From positions 4,015,501-4,079,500 of the forward strand of contig NZ_CP108109.1 in assembly GCF_036199905.1 (NCBI RefSeq): a stretch of DNA of 64,000 nucleotides. Reading direction: 5' to 3'. Source of the DNA: Streptomyces sp. NBC_00223 (GTDB lineage Bacteria > Actinomycetota > Actinomycetes > Streptomycetales > Streptomycetaceae). The translations under genes and the position numbers were made by a program. This document shows, piece after piece, positions 16,795 through 25,895 of the stretch. Position 1 is the stretch's first letter, and each line of letters begins with the position of its first letter. The notes under the pieces are model-generated. The model was not told the origin of the DNA, made no database searches, and saw only the letters and a program-made list of their open reading frames with translations.

Positions 16795-19700
16795 TCACAC
16801 GGCGACCCGCACCGCCCCTCCGTCGGCGACCCGCTCCCGCTCCAACGTCCGCCGGAAGGGCCCGTCCACCGCGGCCAGCCCCTCGTACGTACCGCGCTGC
16901 ACGACCCGGCCCCGGTCCAGGACGACGATCTCGTCGACCGCCCCGCCCGCCAGGCCCGCGAGCCGGTGGGTGATGAGCAGCGTCGTACGGCCCCGGGTGG
17001 CGGCCAGCAGATCGGCGGTCAGCGCGTCGGCCGTGGGGAGGTCGAGGTGCTCGGCCGGTTCGTCCAGGACCAGTACGGGGAAGCGGGCGAGCAGCGCGCG
17101 GGCCAGCGCGAGGCGCTGCCGCATACCGCCGGACAGCCGGGCCCCGTGCTCGCCGACCGCCGCGTCCAGGTCGATGTCCAGGCGGGCGGCGGCCAGCGCC
17201 TCGCGCAGCTCGTCGTCCGCGGCGCCGGGGCGGGCCAGCCGCAGATTCTCCCGGACCGTGCTGTCGAAGACATGCGCGTCCTGGGCGCACAGGCCCACCA
17301 GGCGCCGTACGTCGTCACCGTCCAGCTCCGCCGTGTCCTGCCCGGCCAGGGTGTACGTGCCCGCCTCCGTGTCCAGGAAGCGCAGCAGTACGTGCGCGAG
17401 CGTGGTCTTGCCCGCGCCCGAGGGGCCGACGACAGCGATCCGGCGGCCGGGCGTCAGCGTGAGGTCGACCCCGTCGAGAGCCTTCGCCCGCTGCCCGGGG
17501 TGACGGGCCGTCAACCCCCGGACGACCAGCGGATACGGGGTCCCGGGCGCCGCGCGCGGGGCATCCGGCTCCTGTACGGGCACGGGCGCGTCCAGCACCT
17601 CCCGTACGCGTTCGGCGGCCCGGCGAGCGCGCTGCCGCTGCTGCGCGGCGAGCGGCATCCCGGCCACCGCCTCGAAGGCGGCCAGCGGCGTGAGCACGAG
17701 CACGGCCAGCGTGACGCCGCGCAGTTCGTGCCCGGCGACCGCGCGTACGCCCACGTAGGCGCAGGCCGTCACCGTCAGACCGCTGATCAGGGCGGTCAGT
17801 CCGGCGCCCAGGGCGGTGGCGGCGGCCGAGCGGGCGGCGATCCGCCGCAGCGTGCGGTCCGCCCGCGCGGCCGCGCCGCGCCGCTCGGGCAGTGCGCCCG
17901 CCACGGTCAGCTCGGCGGTCCCGGTGAACAGCCCGAGGACCCGCGCGGACAGCTCGCCACGGGCCGGAGCGACCCGGTTCTCGGTGCGCCGGGCGACCGC
18001 CACGGACAGCGCGGGCACGCCGACACCCGCCGCGAGCAGCCCGGTTCCGAGGATCACCCCGGCGGCGGGCAGCAGCCAGCCGGTGAACACGGCCGCCGCC
18101 AGCACGGTGATCCCCGCGGTCACGGCGGGCAGCAGCCACCGCAGGAAGTAGTCCTGCACCCCGTCCACGTCGGCGACCAGCCGCGACAGCAGATCGCCGC
18201 GCCGGGTGCCGCCGAGGCCCGCGGGCGCCAGCCGTTCCAGCCGGCGGAAGACCGCCACCCGGACCCCGCCCAGCGCCCGGAACACCGCGTCGTGCCCGAC
18301 CAGCCGCTCGCCGTAGCGGAAGACGGCCCGGCCGATGCCGAAGGTCCGGGTCGCGGTGACGGCCACCATCAGATACAGCACGGGCGGCTGCTGGGCGGCC
18401 CGGCTGATCAGCCACCCGGAGGTCGCCATCAGGCCCACCGCGCTGATCAGGGCCAGCACGCCCAGCGCGCAGGCCGCGGCGAACCGCCCCCAGAAGCCGG
18501 GCATCCGCACCAGCCCGCCGAGCGACGCCCAGCCCGCGGCCCGGCCGGTACGGCCGCGCGGAGCGGGGTCGTCCACGACGGGAGCACTGGCGGCCGGAGA
18601 AGCGTGGTCCCGACTCCCGGGCCCGCGCTCGTCCGCCCGCGCGGGCGAAGGCCCGGACGACGGCCCGGACGACGGCACAAGCGACGGCGCAGCCTCCGCG
18701 GCGAACTCCAGCGCCAGCACCCGGTCGGCCAGCGCAAGCAGGGCCGGCCGATGCGCCGTGACGAGGACCGTACGCGTACGCGCCAGCTCACGGAGAGCCG
18801 CGATCACCTCCGCCTCCGTGTCGCCGTCGAGGTTCGCGGTCGGCTCGTCCAGAAGCAGCAGCGGCCGGTCGGCGAGGAAGGCGCGGGCCAGGGCGAGCCG
18901 CTGGCGCTGTCCGGCGGAGAGCCCGGCCCCGTCCTCCCCGATGACGTCCTCGGGGGAGGCGAACCCGCCGGCGCCCGCCGCGTCCAGGGCGGCCCGTATC
19001 TCCGCCTCCCCGGCGTCCGGACGCGCCAGCCGGACGTTCTCCGCGACCGTGCCCGCGAACAGATGCGGCCGCTGCGGCACCCAGGCGATCTGGCGGTGCC
19101 AGGACGCGGGGTCGATGTCGGCGAGATCGGTTCCGCCGACATCGATCCGTCCGGCGGCAGGGGCGGTGAACCCCAGAAGCGCGTGGAGCAGCGTGGACTT
19201 GCCGACCCCACTGGGCCCGGTCACGGCCACCGCCTCGCCGGGCGCGAGTGTGAAGGTGGTGGCGCCGAGCCGGCCGTCCCGCCGGATCTCCAGGTCCTCG
19301 ACGCTGATCGTCGCCGTCCGCAGATCCGGCGCGGGCCGCGTGCCGCGGGCCCTCGCGGGCGCGGTCTCCAGCACCGCGAAGACCTCCTCGGCGGCGGCCA
19401 GCCCCTCGGCGGCCGCGTGGTACTGCGCGCCGACCTGCCGCAGCGGCAGATACGCCTCGGGGGCGAGCACGAGCACCAGCAGCCCGGTGCGCAGGTCGAG
19501 CTCGCCGTGCACCAGCCGCATCCCGATGCCGACGGCGACAAGGGCCACCGAGATCGTCGCGAGCAGTTCCAGTACGAAGGAGGAGAGGAAGGCGATCCGC
19601 AGGGTCCGCAGGGTGGCCCGGCGGTAGTCGGCGGTGATGGCCCGGATGTTCTCCGCCTGGACCTTCGCCCGGCCGAAGACCTTGAGCGTGGGCAGGCCCG

Positions 19701-20322
19701 CGACGACATCGAGGAAGTGCCCGGACAGCCGGGCCAGCAGCCGCCACTGACGGTCCATCCGCTCCCGGGTGGCCCAGCCGACCAGGACCATGAAGAGCGG
19801 GATCAGCGGCAGTGTCAGCGCGATGGTCAGCGCCGAGATCCAGTCCGCGGAAGCGATCCTCGCCAGGACGACGGCCGGCACCACCGCCGCGAGCCCCAAC
19901 TGCGGCAGATACCGCGCGAAGTAGTCGTCGAGCGCGTCGACGCCACGGGTGGCGAGCGTGGTGAGTTCACCGCTGCGCCGTCCCGTCAGCCAGCCGGGGC
20001 CCAGCGCGGTGGCGTGCTCCAGCAGCCGCTGCCTGAGCTGCGACTTCACCGCGGCTCCCGCCCGGTGCGCGCACAGCTCGGTCAGCCAGCCGACCAGCGC
20101 CCGCCCGACGGCGACCCCGGCGAGTCCCAGCAGGTCGCCGCGCAGATCACCGACACCGTTCCCCTGCTGGAAGGCGCCGACCACCACATCGGCGATGAGC
20201 ACCGCCTGGGCGATGACGAGCCCGGCCCCCGTCAGGCCCAGCAGCACCGACCCGGCAAGGAAGACCCGTGTCGTACGGGCGTAGCGCAGCAGTCGGGGAT
20301 CGACAGGTTTCACGTGGAACAT
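16795..20322 (-). CDS. cydDC: fused CydDC thiol/heme-linked ABC exporter
   Basis: A single 1175-residue polypeptide contains both halves of the heterodimeric CydDC transporter needed for assembly of cytochrome bd oxidase. First half (CydD): about six membrane helices, Walker A GPSGVGKST near residue 370, signature LSAGQRQRLALA, then LLLLDEPTANLD. A disordered Pro/Ser linker follows, then the CydC half: membrane domain, Walker A GPSGAGKTT near 965, signature LSGGMRQRLALA, VLVLDEP. Fusion is the usual state in Streptomyces. It reduces the periplasm by exporting glutathione-like thiols or cysteine in characterised relatives. Start ATG 20322 overlaps a parS site, and a second parS sits between it and cydB. 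It is 25 bp after the cydB stop, so the three cyd genes form an operon. Confidence 0.93.
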   Translation of the reverse strand: MFHVKPVDPRLLRYARTTRVFLAGSVLLGLTGAGLVIAQAVLIADVVVGAFQQGNGVGDLRGDLLGLAGVAVGRALVGWLTELCAHRAGAAVKSQLRQRLLEHATALGPGWLTGRRSGELTTLATRGVDALDDYFARYLPQLGLAAVVPAVVLARIASADWISALTIALTLPLIPLFMVLVGWATRERMDRQWRLLARLSGHFLDVVAGLPTLKVFGRAKVQAENIRAITADYRRATLRTLRIAFLSSFVLELLATISVALVAVGIGMRLVHGELDLRTGLLVLVLAPEAYLPLRQVGAQYHAAAEGLAAAEEVFAVLETAPARARGTRPAPDLRTATISVEDLEIRRDGRLGATTFTLAPGEAVAVTGPSGVGKSTLLHALLGFTAPAAGRIDVGGTDLADIDPASWHRQIAWVPQRPHLFAGTVAENVRLARPDAGEAEIRAALDAAGAGGFASPEDVIGEDGAGLSAGQRQRLALARAFLADRPLLLLDEPTANLDGDTEAEVIAALRELARTRTVLVTAHRPALLALADRVLALEFAAEAAPSLVPSSGPSSGPSPARADERGPGSRDHASPAASAPVVDDPAPRGRTGRAAGWASLGGLVRMPGFWGRFAAACALGVLALISAVGLMATSGWLISRAAQQPPVLYLMVAVTATRTFGIGRAVFRYGERLVGHDAVFRALGGVRVAVFRRLERLAPAGLGGTRRGDLLSRLVADVDGVQDYFLRWLLPAVTAGITVLAAAVFTGWLLPAAGVILGTGLLAAGVGVPALSVAVARRTENRVAPARGELSARVLGLFTGTAELTVAGALPERRGAAARADRTLRRIAARSAAATALGAGLTALISGLTVTACAYVGVRAVAGHELRGVTLAVLVLTPLAAFEAVAGMPLAAQQRQRARRAAERVREVLDAPVPVQEPDAPRAAPGTPYPLVVRGLTARHPGQRAKALDGVDLTLTPGRRIAVVGPSGAGKTTLAHVLLRFLDTEAGTYTLAGQDTAELDGDDVRRLVGLCAQDAHVFDSTVRENLRLARPGAADDELREALAAARLDIDLDAAVGEHGARLSGGMRQRLALARALLARFPVLVLDEPAEHLDLPTADALTADLLAATRGRTTLLITHRLAGLAGGAVDEIVVLDRGRVVQRGTYEGLAAVDGPFRRTLERERVADGGAVRVAV
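20307..20320. other. parS site 1 (GTTTCACGTGGAAC)
   Basis: Fourteen-base near-palindrome matching the ParB-binding consensus of bacterial chromosomes. It covers codons 1-5 of cydDC, so the N-terminal residues FHVKP are dictated by the site. ParB spreading here could affect transcription of the cyd operon. Confidence 0.88.
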
Positions 20323-20332
20323 CCCCTTTCGT

Positions 20333-20346
20333 GTTTCACGTGGAAC
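20333..20346. other. parS site 2 (GTTTCACGTGGAAC)
   Basis: Identical copy 26 bp from site 1 centre to centre, in the spacer between cydB and cydDC and just before the cydB stop. Two sites so close form a paired ParB nucleation point. Confidence 0.88.
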
Positions 20347-20347
20347 A

Positions 20348-21346
20348 TCAGTGCGCGGCGATGTGCTGCGTACCGATCCGCTTGCGGAACACCCAGTACG
20401 TCCACCCCTGGTAGAGCAGGACCAGCGGGGTGGCGATGCCCGCGCACCAGGTCATGATCCGCAGTGTGTACGGGGTCGCGGAGGCGTTGCCGACCGTCAG
20501 GCTCCAGGCACTGTCGAGCGAGGACGGCATGACGTCGGGGAAGAGCGACAGGAAGAACATCGCGACGGTGGCCGCGATCGTCAGCCCCGACAGGGCGAAC
20601 GACCAGCCCTCGCGCCCGGCCAGATTCGCCGCGAGCGCCCCGCAGAGCGCCGCCACGGCCAGGATCAGCGCGGGCAGACTGCGTCCGTTGCCGCTGTCGG
20701 CCTGTGTCCAGACCAGGAAGCCCGCCGCCAGTACGGCCGTGACCAGTCCGATCCGCGTGGCGAACGCCCTGGCCCGGTCCCGGATCGGCCCGACCGTCTT
20801 CAGCGCGGCGAACACCGCGCCGTGGAAGGTGAAGAGCGTGAGGGTGACCAGGCCGCCGAGCAGCGCGTATCCGTTGAGCAGGTCGAAGAGGTCGCCGACG
20901 TACTCCTTGCTCGCGTCGATCTTCACCCCGCGCACGATGTTCGCGAAGGCCACACCCCACAGCACGGCGGGCAGCAGCGAGGTCCAGAAGATCGTGTGCT
21001 CCCAGTTGCGCTGCCAGCGCTCGCCTTCCCGCTTGGACCGGTACTCGAAGGCGACCGCGCGCAGGATCAGGCAGACCAGGATGGCCAGCAGCGGCAGGTA
21101 GAAGCCGGAGAAGAGCGTGGCGTACCAGTCGGGGAAGGCGGCGAAGGTGGCGCCGCCCGCGGTGAGCAGCCACACCTCGTTGCCGTCCCAGACCGGCCCG
21201 ATGGTGTTGATCAGGACGCGCCGCTCGGTGCGGTCGCGGGCGAGCAGCTTGGTGAGGACACCGATCCCGAAGTCGAACCCTTCGAGGAAGAAGTAGCCCG
21301 TCCACAGGACGGCGATGAGTACGAACCAGACGTCGTGCAGGTGCAT
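20348..21346 (-). CDS. cydB: cytochrome bd ubiquinol/menaquinol oxidase subunit II
   Basis: A 332-residue integral membrane protein of normal length for CydB, with eight to nine helices. The N-terminus HDVWFVLIAVLWTGYFFLEGFDFG is the highly conserved first helix, and GPVWDGNEVWLLTAGGATFA is the family signature around the conserved WDGNEVW. It pairs with CydA in the high-affinity, oxygen-scavenging quinol oxidase used under low oxygen. ATG 21346 is preceded by GGAAGGAGCGAC. The gap to cydA is 25 bp. No haem ligand resides in this subunit. Confidence 0.95.
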   Translation of the reverse strand: MHLHDVWFVLIAVLWTGYFFLEGFDFGIGVLTKLLARDRTERRVLINTIGPVWDGNEVWLLTAGGATFAAFPDWYATLFSGFYLPLLAILVCLILRAVAFEYRSKREGERWQRNWEHTIFWTSLLPAVLWGVAFANIVRGVKIDASKEYVGDLFDLLNGYALLGGLVTLTLFTFHGAVFAALKTVGPIRDRARAFATRIGLVTAVLAAGFLVWTQADSGNGRSLPALILAVAALCGALAANLAGREGWSFALSGLTIAATVAMFFLSLFPDVMPSSLDSAWSLTVGNASATPYTLRIMTWCAGIATPLVLLYQGWTYWVFRKRIGTQHIAAH

Positions 21347-21371
21347 GTCGCGCTCCTTCCGTGCGAGGGGA

Positions 21372-22910
21372 TCAGTACGAGAAGGCCATCGGCCGGTCGG
21401 CGTCGGCGTCGGCGTCCCCGCCGTCCCCGTCGCCCGGGCCGAAGCCGCCGATCCGGGTGGGGGACCGCCGGTCGGCGTCGGTGAGTTCGGGCGGACCGGC
21501 CTTGGCGTACTTCACCAGCAGCCGTACCTCGACGACGGCGAGCAGGGCGTAGAGCAGGGTGAAGACGGTCAGCGAGGTGAGGACCTCACCGGTGGAGACC
21601 CCGGGGGAGACCGCGTCCCGGGTGCGGAGCACGCCGTAGACCGCCCACGGCTGACGGCCGGTCTCGGTGAAGATCCAGCCCCAGGAGTTGGCGAGCAGCG
21701 GGAAGACCATGGTGAGCAGGGCGATCCGCCAGTACCAGCGGGAGAGCTTGTCGCCGAGCCGGGTGTCGCGGGTCAGCATGAGGTACGGCACCTCGTCCTC
21801 GCCCGTGCGGTGATCCGGGGCGAGCCAGAAGCGGCGGCGGGTCAGCCACAGCCCGGCCGCGCCGACCCCGATGGAGACCACGCCGAAGCCGATCATCCAG
21901 CGGAAGCCCCAGTAGGCGGTGGGGATGTTGGGGCGGTAGTCGCCGGGGCCGTACTTGGCCTGCTCGGCCTTGTTCACGTCGTTGATGCCGGGCACATAGC
22001 TGGTGAAGGTGTCGTCGGCGAGGAAGGAGAGCAGGTTGGGCACGTCGATGGCGACCTTGTTGTGGCCCTTGTTGACGTCGCCGACCGCGAAGATCGAGAA
22101 GGGCGCGCCCTTCTGGCCGTCCCACAGGGCCTCGGCCGCGGCCATCTTCATCGGCTGCTGCTTGAACATGACCTTGCCGAGAGTGTCGCCGCTGATCGCG
22201 GTGAGGGCGCCGGCCACGACCGCGACGGCCAGGGCCAGACGCAGCGAGGAGCGCATCACGGCGATGTGCCGCTTGCGGGCCAGGTGGTAGGCGGCGATGC
22301 CGATCATGAACGCGGCGCCGGTGAGGAAGGCGGCGGACATGGTGTGGAAGAACTGGGCGAGCGCGGTGTTCTGGGTGAGCATCGCCCAGAAGTCGGTGAG
22401 TTCCGCGCGCTTGGTCTTCGGGTTGTAGCGGTAGCCGACCGGATGCTGCATCCAGGAGTTGGCGGCCAGGATGAAGTACGCGGACAGGACCGTCCCGATC
22501 GAGACCATCCAGATGCAGCCGAGGTGGATCCGCTTCGGCAACCGGTCCCAGCCGAAGATCCACAGGCCGATGAAGGTGGACTCGAAGAAGAACGCGATCA
22601 GGGATTCGAAGGCGAGCGGGGCGCCGAAGACATCGCCGACGAAGCGCGAGTAGTCCGACCAGTTCATCCCGAACTGGAACTCCTGGACGATGCCCGTCGC
22701 CACACCCATGGCGATGTTGATCAGGAAGAGCTTGCCCCAGAACTTGGTGGCCCGCAGATACTTCTCGTTCCCGCTCCGCACCCAGGCGGTCTGCAGTCCG
22801 GCGGTGAGCGCGGACAGCGAGATCGTCAGCGGGACGAAGAGGAAGTGGTAGACGGTGGTGATGCCGAATTGCCAACGGGCGACGTTCAGTGGCTCCAGCG
22901 CGAGCTGCAC
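21372..22910 (-). CDS. cydA: cytochrome bd quinol oxidase subunit I
   Basis: GTG 22910 is chosen because AAAAGGAG lies 7 bp upstream and the product then begins VQLALEPLNVARWQFG, the conserved CydA start. At 512 residues it is full length. It carries the haem b595-region helix with VYHFLFVPLT, the FFFESTFIGLW helix, and the GRQPW quinol-binding motif in TETGRQPWAVYG; the Q-loop is short, as in actinobacteria. The C-terminus is an acidic Asp/Gly tail (GGDADADADRP). It is the catalytic subunit reducing oxygen to water. First gene of cydA-cydB-cydDC, with a Rex-like operator about 110 bp upstream, so expression should rise when NADH accumulates under oxygen limitation. Confidence 0.95.
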   Translation of the reverse strand: MQLALEPLNVARWQFGITTVYHFLFVPLTISLSALTAGLQTAWVRSGNEKYLRATKFWGKLFLINIAMGVATGIVQEFQFGMNWSDYSRFVGDVFGAPLAFESLIAFFFESTFIGLWIFGWDRLPKRIHLGCIWMVSIGTVLSAYFILAANSWMQHPVGYRYNPKTKRAELTDFWAMLTQNTALAQFFHTMSAAFLTGAAFMIGIAAYHLARKRHIAVMRSSLRLALAVAVVAGALTAISGDTLGKVMFKQQPMKMAAAEALWDGQKGAPFSIFAVGDVNKGHNKVAIDVPNLLSFLADDTFTSYVPGINDVNKAEQAKYGPGDYRPNIPTAYWGFRWMIGFGVVSIGVGAAGLWLTRRRFWLAPDHRTGEDEVPYLMLTRDTRLGDKLSRWYWRIALLTMVFPLLANSWGWIFTETGRQPWAVYGVLRTRDAVSPGVSTGEVLTSLTVFTLLYALLAVVEVRLLVKYAKAGPPELTDADRRSPTRIGGFGPGDGDGGDADADADRPMAFSY

Positions 22911-23005
22911 GATCCGTCTCCTTTTCCACTGCGGCGGTGTTTCCGCCTGGCTTCGCCTGTCTTCACCCGACGAGTCATGACGTATAGGAACGCCATGAGA
23001 CGCGC

Positions 23006-23029
23006 TTGTGAACGTGAATACATTCACAA
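23006..23029 (-). promoter_or_regulatory. Rex-type redox operator upstream of cydA
   Basis: The core 23014-23027 is the perfect inverted repeat GTGAATACATTCAC; with flanks it fits the Rex form GTGAA-N4-TTCACAA, and a further TTGTGAA half-site overlaps on the left. Rex is the NADH/NAD sensor that controls cydABCD in Streptomyces. Position about 104-119 bp from the cydA start is suitable for blocking a promoter. Confidence 0.82.
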
Positions 23030-23128
23030 AGTAGTATCGCGCATAGCGAATCGCCCCCTGCCACCGGGGGTGGTCAGAGGGCGAATACGCAGGTGGGACA
23101 GGGTGCGCGGGCAGACCGCGCGAGCCGG

Positions 23129-24205
23129 CTACAGCTCCTTGTGGAAGGTCTCCGCGGTCCGCAGCATCAGGTCGTTCGCCTCGGTCTCGCCGATCGAGAT
23201 CCTGACCCCCTCGCCGGCGAACGGCCGGACCGTCACACCGGCCCGCTCGCACGCCGCGGCGAAGTCGGCCGTGCGCTCCCCCAGCCGCAGCCAGACGAAG
23301 TTCGCCTGGGTCTCGGGGACGGTCCAACCCTGGGCGGTCAGCGCCTCGACCACCCGGGTGCGTTCGGTGACCAGGCCGGCGACCCGTTCGAGCAGCGCCG
23401 GTTCGGCCCGCAGGCTCGCGACGGCCGCGTCCTGGGCGAGCTGGCTCACCCCGAACGGCACCGCCGTCTTGCGCAGCGCCGCCGCCACCGGCTCGTGCGC
23501 GATCGCGAAGCCGACCCGCAGCCCGGCCAGTCCGTACGCCTTGGAGAAGGTCCGCAGCACGGCCACATTCGGACGGTCCCGGTAGAGGTCGACACCGTCG
23601 GGCACGTCCGCGTCGGTGATGAACTCCCGGTACGCCTCGTCCAGTACCACCAGCACATCGGACGGCACCCGGTCGAGGAAGCGCTCGAGCGCCGCCCGCC
23701 GCACGACCGTTCCGGTCGGGTTGTTGGGGTTGCAGACGAAGATCAGCCGGGTCCGCTCGGTGATCGCGTCCGCCATCGCGTCCAGGTCGTGCGTCTCGGC
23801 CGCGTCCAGCGGGACCTCCACCGCCCGGGCGCCGCTGATCCGGGTGATGATCGGATATGCCTCGAAGGAGCGCCAGGCGTAGATCACCTCGTCGCCGGGT
23901 CCGGAGGTGGCCTGCAGCAGCTGCTGCGCGACGCCCACCGATCCCGTACCGGTGGCGACATGCTCGGCGGGCACGCCGAAGCGCTCCGCGAGCTCCGCGG
24001 TCAGCTCCGAGCAGGCCAGGTCCGGGTAGCGGTTGAAGGTGGCCGCGGCGGCGGTGGCCGCCTCCAGGACACCGGGCAGCGGGGGATACGGGTTCTCGTT
24101 CGAGGACAGCTTGAAGGCGGGCACGCCCTCCTCGGCGGCCGGGGGTCGCCCGGGCTTGTACGTCGGGATGCCGTCCAGTTCCGCGCGCAGTTTCGGGGTA
24201 CTCAT
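23129..24205 (-). CDS. hisC: HisC-like PLP-dependent aminotransferase
   Basis: A 358-residue fold-type I aminotransferase from ATG 24205 (GTG 24211 also possible). Landmarks: [14 protein letters not shown] near the N-terminus, NPNNPTGT, the strand [12 protein letters not shown], and the PLP lysine in [14 protein letters not shown]. These are typical of histidinol-phosphate/aromatic aminotransferases. It is not in a his operon here, so it may serve as a phenylalanine/aromatic aminotransferase rather than in histidine synthesis. It lies downstream of the cyd promoter region on the opposite side, tail-on to it, and is divergent from the LacI regulator. Confidence 0.88.
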   Translation of the reverse strand: MSTPKLRAELDGIPTYKPGRPPAAEEGVPAFKLSSNENPYPPLPGVLEAATAAAATFNRYPDLACSELTAELAERFGVPAEHVATGTGSVGVAQQLLQATSGPGDEVIYAWRSFEAYPIITRISGARAVEVPLDAAETHDLDAMADAITERTRLIFVCNPNNPTGTVVRRAALERFLDRVPSDVLVVLDEAYREFITDADVPDGVDLYRDRPNVAVLRTFSKAYGLAGLRVGFAIAHEPVAAALRKTAVPFGVSQLAQDAAVASLRAEPALLERVAGLVTERTRVVEALTAQGWTVPETQANFVWLRLGERTADFAAACERAGVTVRPFAGEGVRISIGETEANDLMLRTAETFHKEL

Positions 24206-24608
24206 GGCCACACCCTATGAGGGGGCCGTCCGGCTGGGGAGGTGCGGTACGTCACCCCGTCAGGCACCCCCTTCGGCACCCTCTCCGGCCCGGGGCCGGA
24301 GACCGCGTGAAGCGCCCCTTGCGGCGCCCCCGGAGCACATCCCGCGGGACCCCCGGCCGGCTCCGTTCCGTGCCCGGGTGGCGCGCGCGGTGGCGCGCAT
24401 CCCCCATAGGAGTGAGTTGGCGATATTGGTGGCGCAGAGCCAATGGCCGGGAGATCGCCGCGCCCGTGCCCTCATCGACCACGCGCCAAGGGCTGCCGCC
24501 TGCATATTCCACCTTGCATACAGGATTCGATCTTGCAGAAACCGTTCATCAGGGGGGTTCCCCCTACAGAAGCCGGACGGACCAGCACCGCCCTACTATC
24601 GGCACGCC
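24206..24608. other. divergent intergenic region hisC/LacI
   Basis: This 403-bp spacer has no supportable gene. Near the regulator it is AT-richer and has two TGCATA copies (24501-24506 and 24515-24520, 14 bp apart) with TTGCA repeated again at 24533, which could be promoter or autoregulatory elements. Nearer hisC it is GC-rich with a small GCGCCCC/GGGGCGC-type inverted repeat. Confidence 0.4.
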
Positions 24609-25715
24609 ATGACAGCAGCAGGGAATCACCAGGCGAGCCGACCCATCGGACGCCGGCTGGAGCGAGCGGGGATCAGAGATGTCGCCGCCGCCGCCGGCGT
24701 CTCGATCACGACTGTCTCCGACGCGCTCAACGGCAAGGGCCGACTGCCCGATGCCACCCGACGCCATGTCCGCGAAGTCGCCGACCGGCTCGGATACCGC
24801 CCCTCAGCCGCCGCACGCACCTTACGCACCGGCAGATCGGGGCTGATCGGTCTGACGGTCACGACCTACGGCGAAGAACCGTTCACCTTCACCGAGTTCG
24901 CGTACTTCGCCGAGATGGCCAGGGCCGCCACCTCCGCGGCGCTGGCCCGCGGCTACGCGCTGGTCATCCTGCCCGCCTCCTCCCAGCACGACGTGTGGGG
25001 CAATGTGGCGCTGGACGGCACCGTGGTGATCGACCCCTCCGACCAGGACCCGGTGGTCACCGAACTCGTCCGTCAGGGCGTGCCGGTGGTCAGCGACGGC
25101 CGCCCGGCCGGCAGTCTGCCGGTGCACGCCTGGGTCGACAACGACCACGAGGAGGCCGTGCTCGGCATCCTCGACCACCTCGCCGCCGCCGGCGCCCGCC
25201 GGATCGGCCTGCTCACCGGCACCAGCACCGACACGTACACCCGGCTGTCCACCACCGCGTACCTGGAATGGTGCGAACGCGTCGGCCAGGAACCGGTGTA
25301 CGAGGCGTATCCGGCCCACGACCCGTGCGCGGGCGCGGTCGCCGCGGACCGCTTACTGGCCCGTCCGGACCGCCCGGACGCCGTCTACGGTCTGTTCGAC
25401 CCCAACGGGACCGATCTGCTCGCCGCCGCCCGCCGCTACGGCCTGCGGGTCCCCGACGACCTGCTGCTGGTCTGCTGCAGCGAGAGCGGCGGCTACGCGG
25501 GCACCGACCCGCCGATCACCACGCTCTCGCTCCAGCCGCGGCGGATCGGCACCGCTGTCGTGCAGTTGCTGATCGACGCGATCGAGGGAATCGGGCCCGC
25601 TCATCCGGTGCAGCAGGTGATGCCCACCGAGCTGATCGTGCGCGCCTCCTCGCAGCGGCGACCGCACCGCACGACGGTCAGCCCGCCGCGCGGTCCCTCA
25701 CGCGGCGAGGAATGA
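24609..25715 (+). CDS. LacI-family transcriptional regulator
   Basis: From ATG 24609 this is a 368-residue LacI-type repressor. Residues 20-75 form the helix-turn-helix plus hinge: IRDVAAAAGVSITTVSDALNGKG, HVREVADRLGYRPSAAARTLRTG. The remainder is a periplasmic-binding-protein-like sensor with WVDNDHEEAVLGILDHL, ARRIGLLTG and a C-terminal PPITTLSLQPRRIG; sugars or nucleosides are usual ligands. The upstream frame is open but AT-richer and non-coding in character. It is not next to an obvious transporter operon, so the ligand and targets are unknown. Confidence 0.9.
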   Translation: MTAAGNHQASRPIGRRLERAGIRDVAAAAGVSITTVSDALNGKGRLPDATRRHVREVADRLGYRPSAAARTLRTGRSGLIGLTVTTYGEEPFTFTEFAYFAEMARAATSAALARGYALVILPASSQHDVWGNVALDGTVVIDPSDQDPVVTELVRQGVPVVSDGRPAGSLPVHAWVDNDHEEAVLGILDHLAAAGARRIGLLTGTSTDTYTRLSTTAYLEWCERVGQEPVYEAYPAHDPCAGAVAADRLLARPDRPDAVYGLFDPNGTDLLAAARRYGLRVPDDLLLVCCSESGGYAGTDPPITTLSLQPRRIGTAVVQLLIDAIEGIGPAHPVQQVMPTELIVRASSQRRPHRTTVSPPRGPSRGEE

Positions 25716-25895
25716 GGCGAGTGATGCGTGGCTTCCCGCCGACCCGCCCTCCTTTCGGGGGGATTTCCCGGTCCGCGCGAGGGAGCTAAGGGATGTTTTG
25801 TCTGGACCCTGAGAAAACCAGGTGCCTGGGTATGTCACAACGCGCCAGCCGCATTCCTATGATGGGCGGATGGCGGCGCGATCGTGGAGGGGTCG

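Noticed and set aside
16966..20457. A 1163-codon plus-strand frame opposite cydDC
   Set aside because: No domain character, Gln/Gly/Arg-rich composition, and fully covered by a fused ABC transporter with all motifs.
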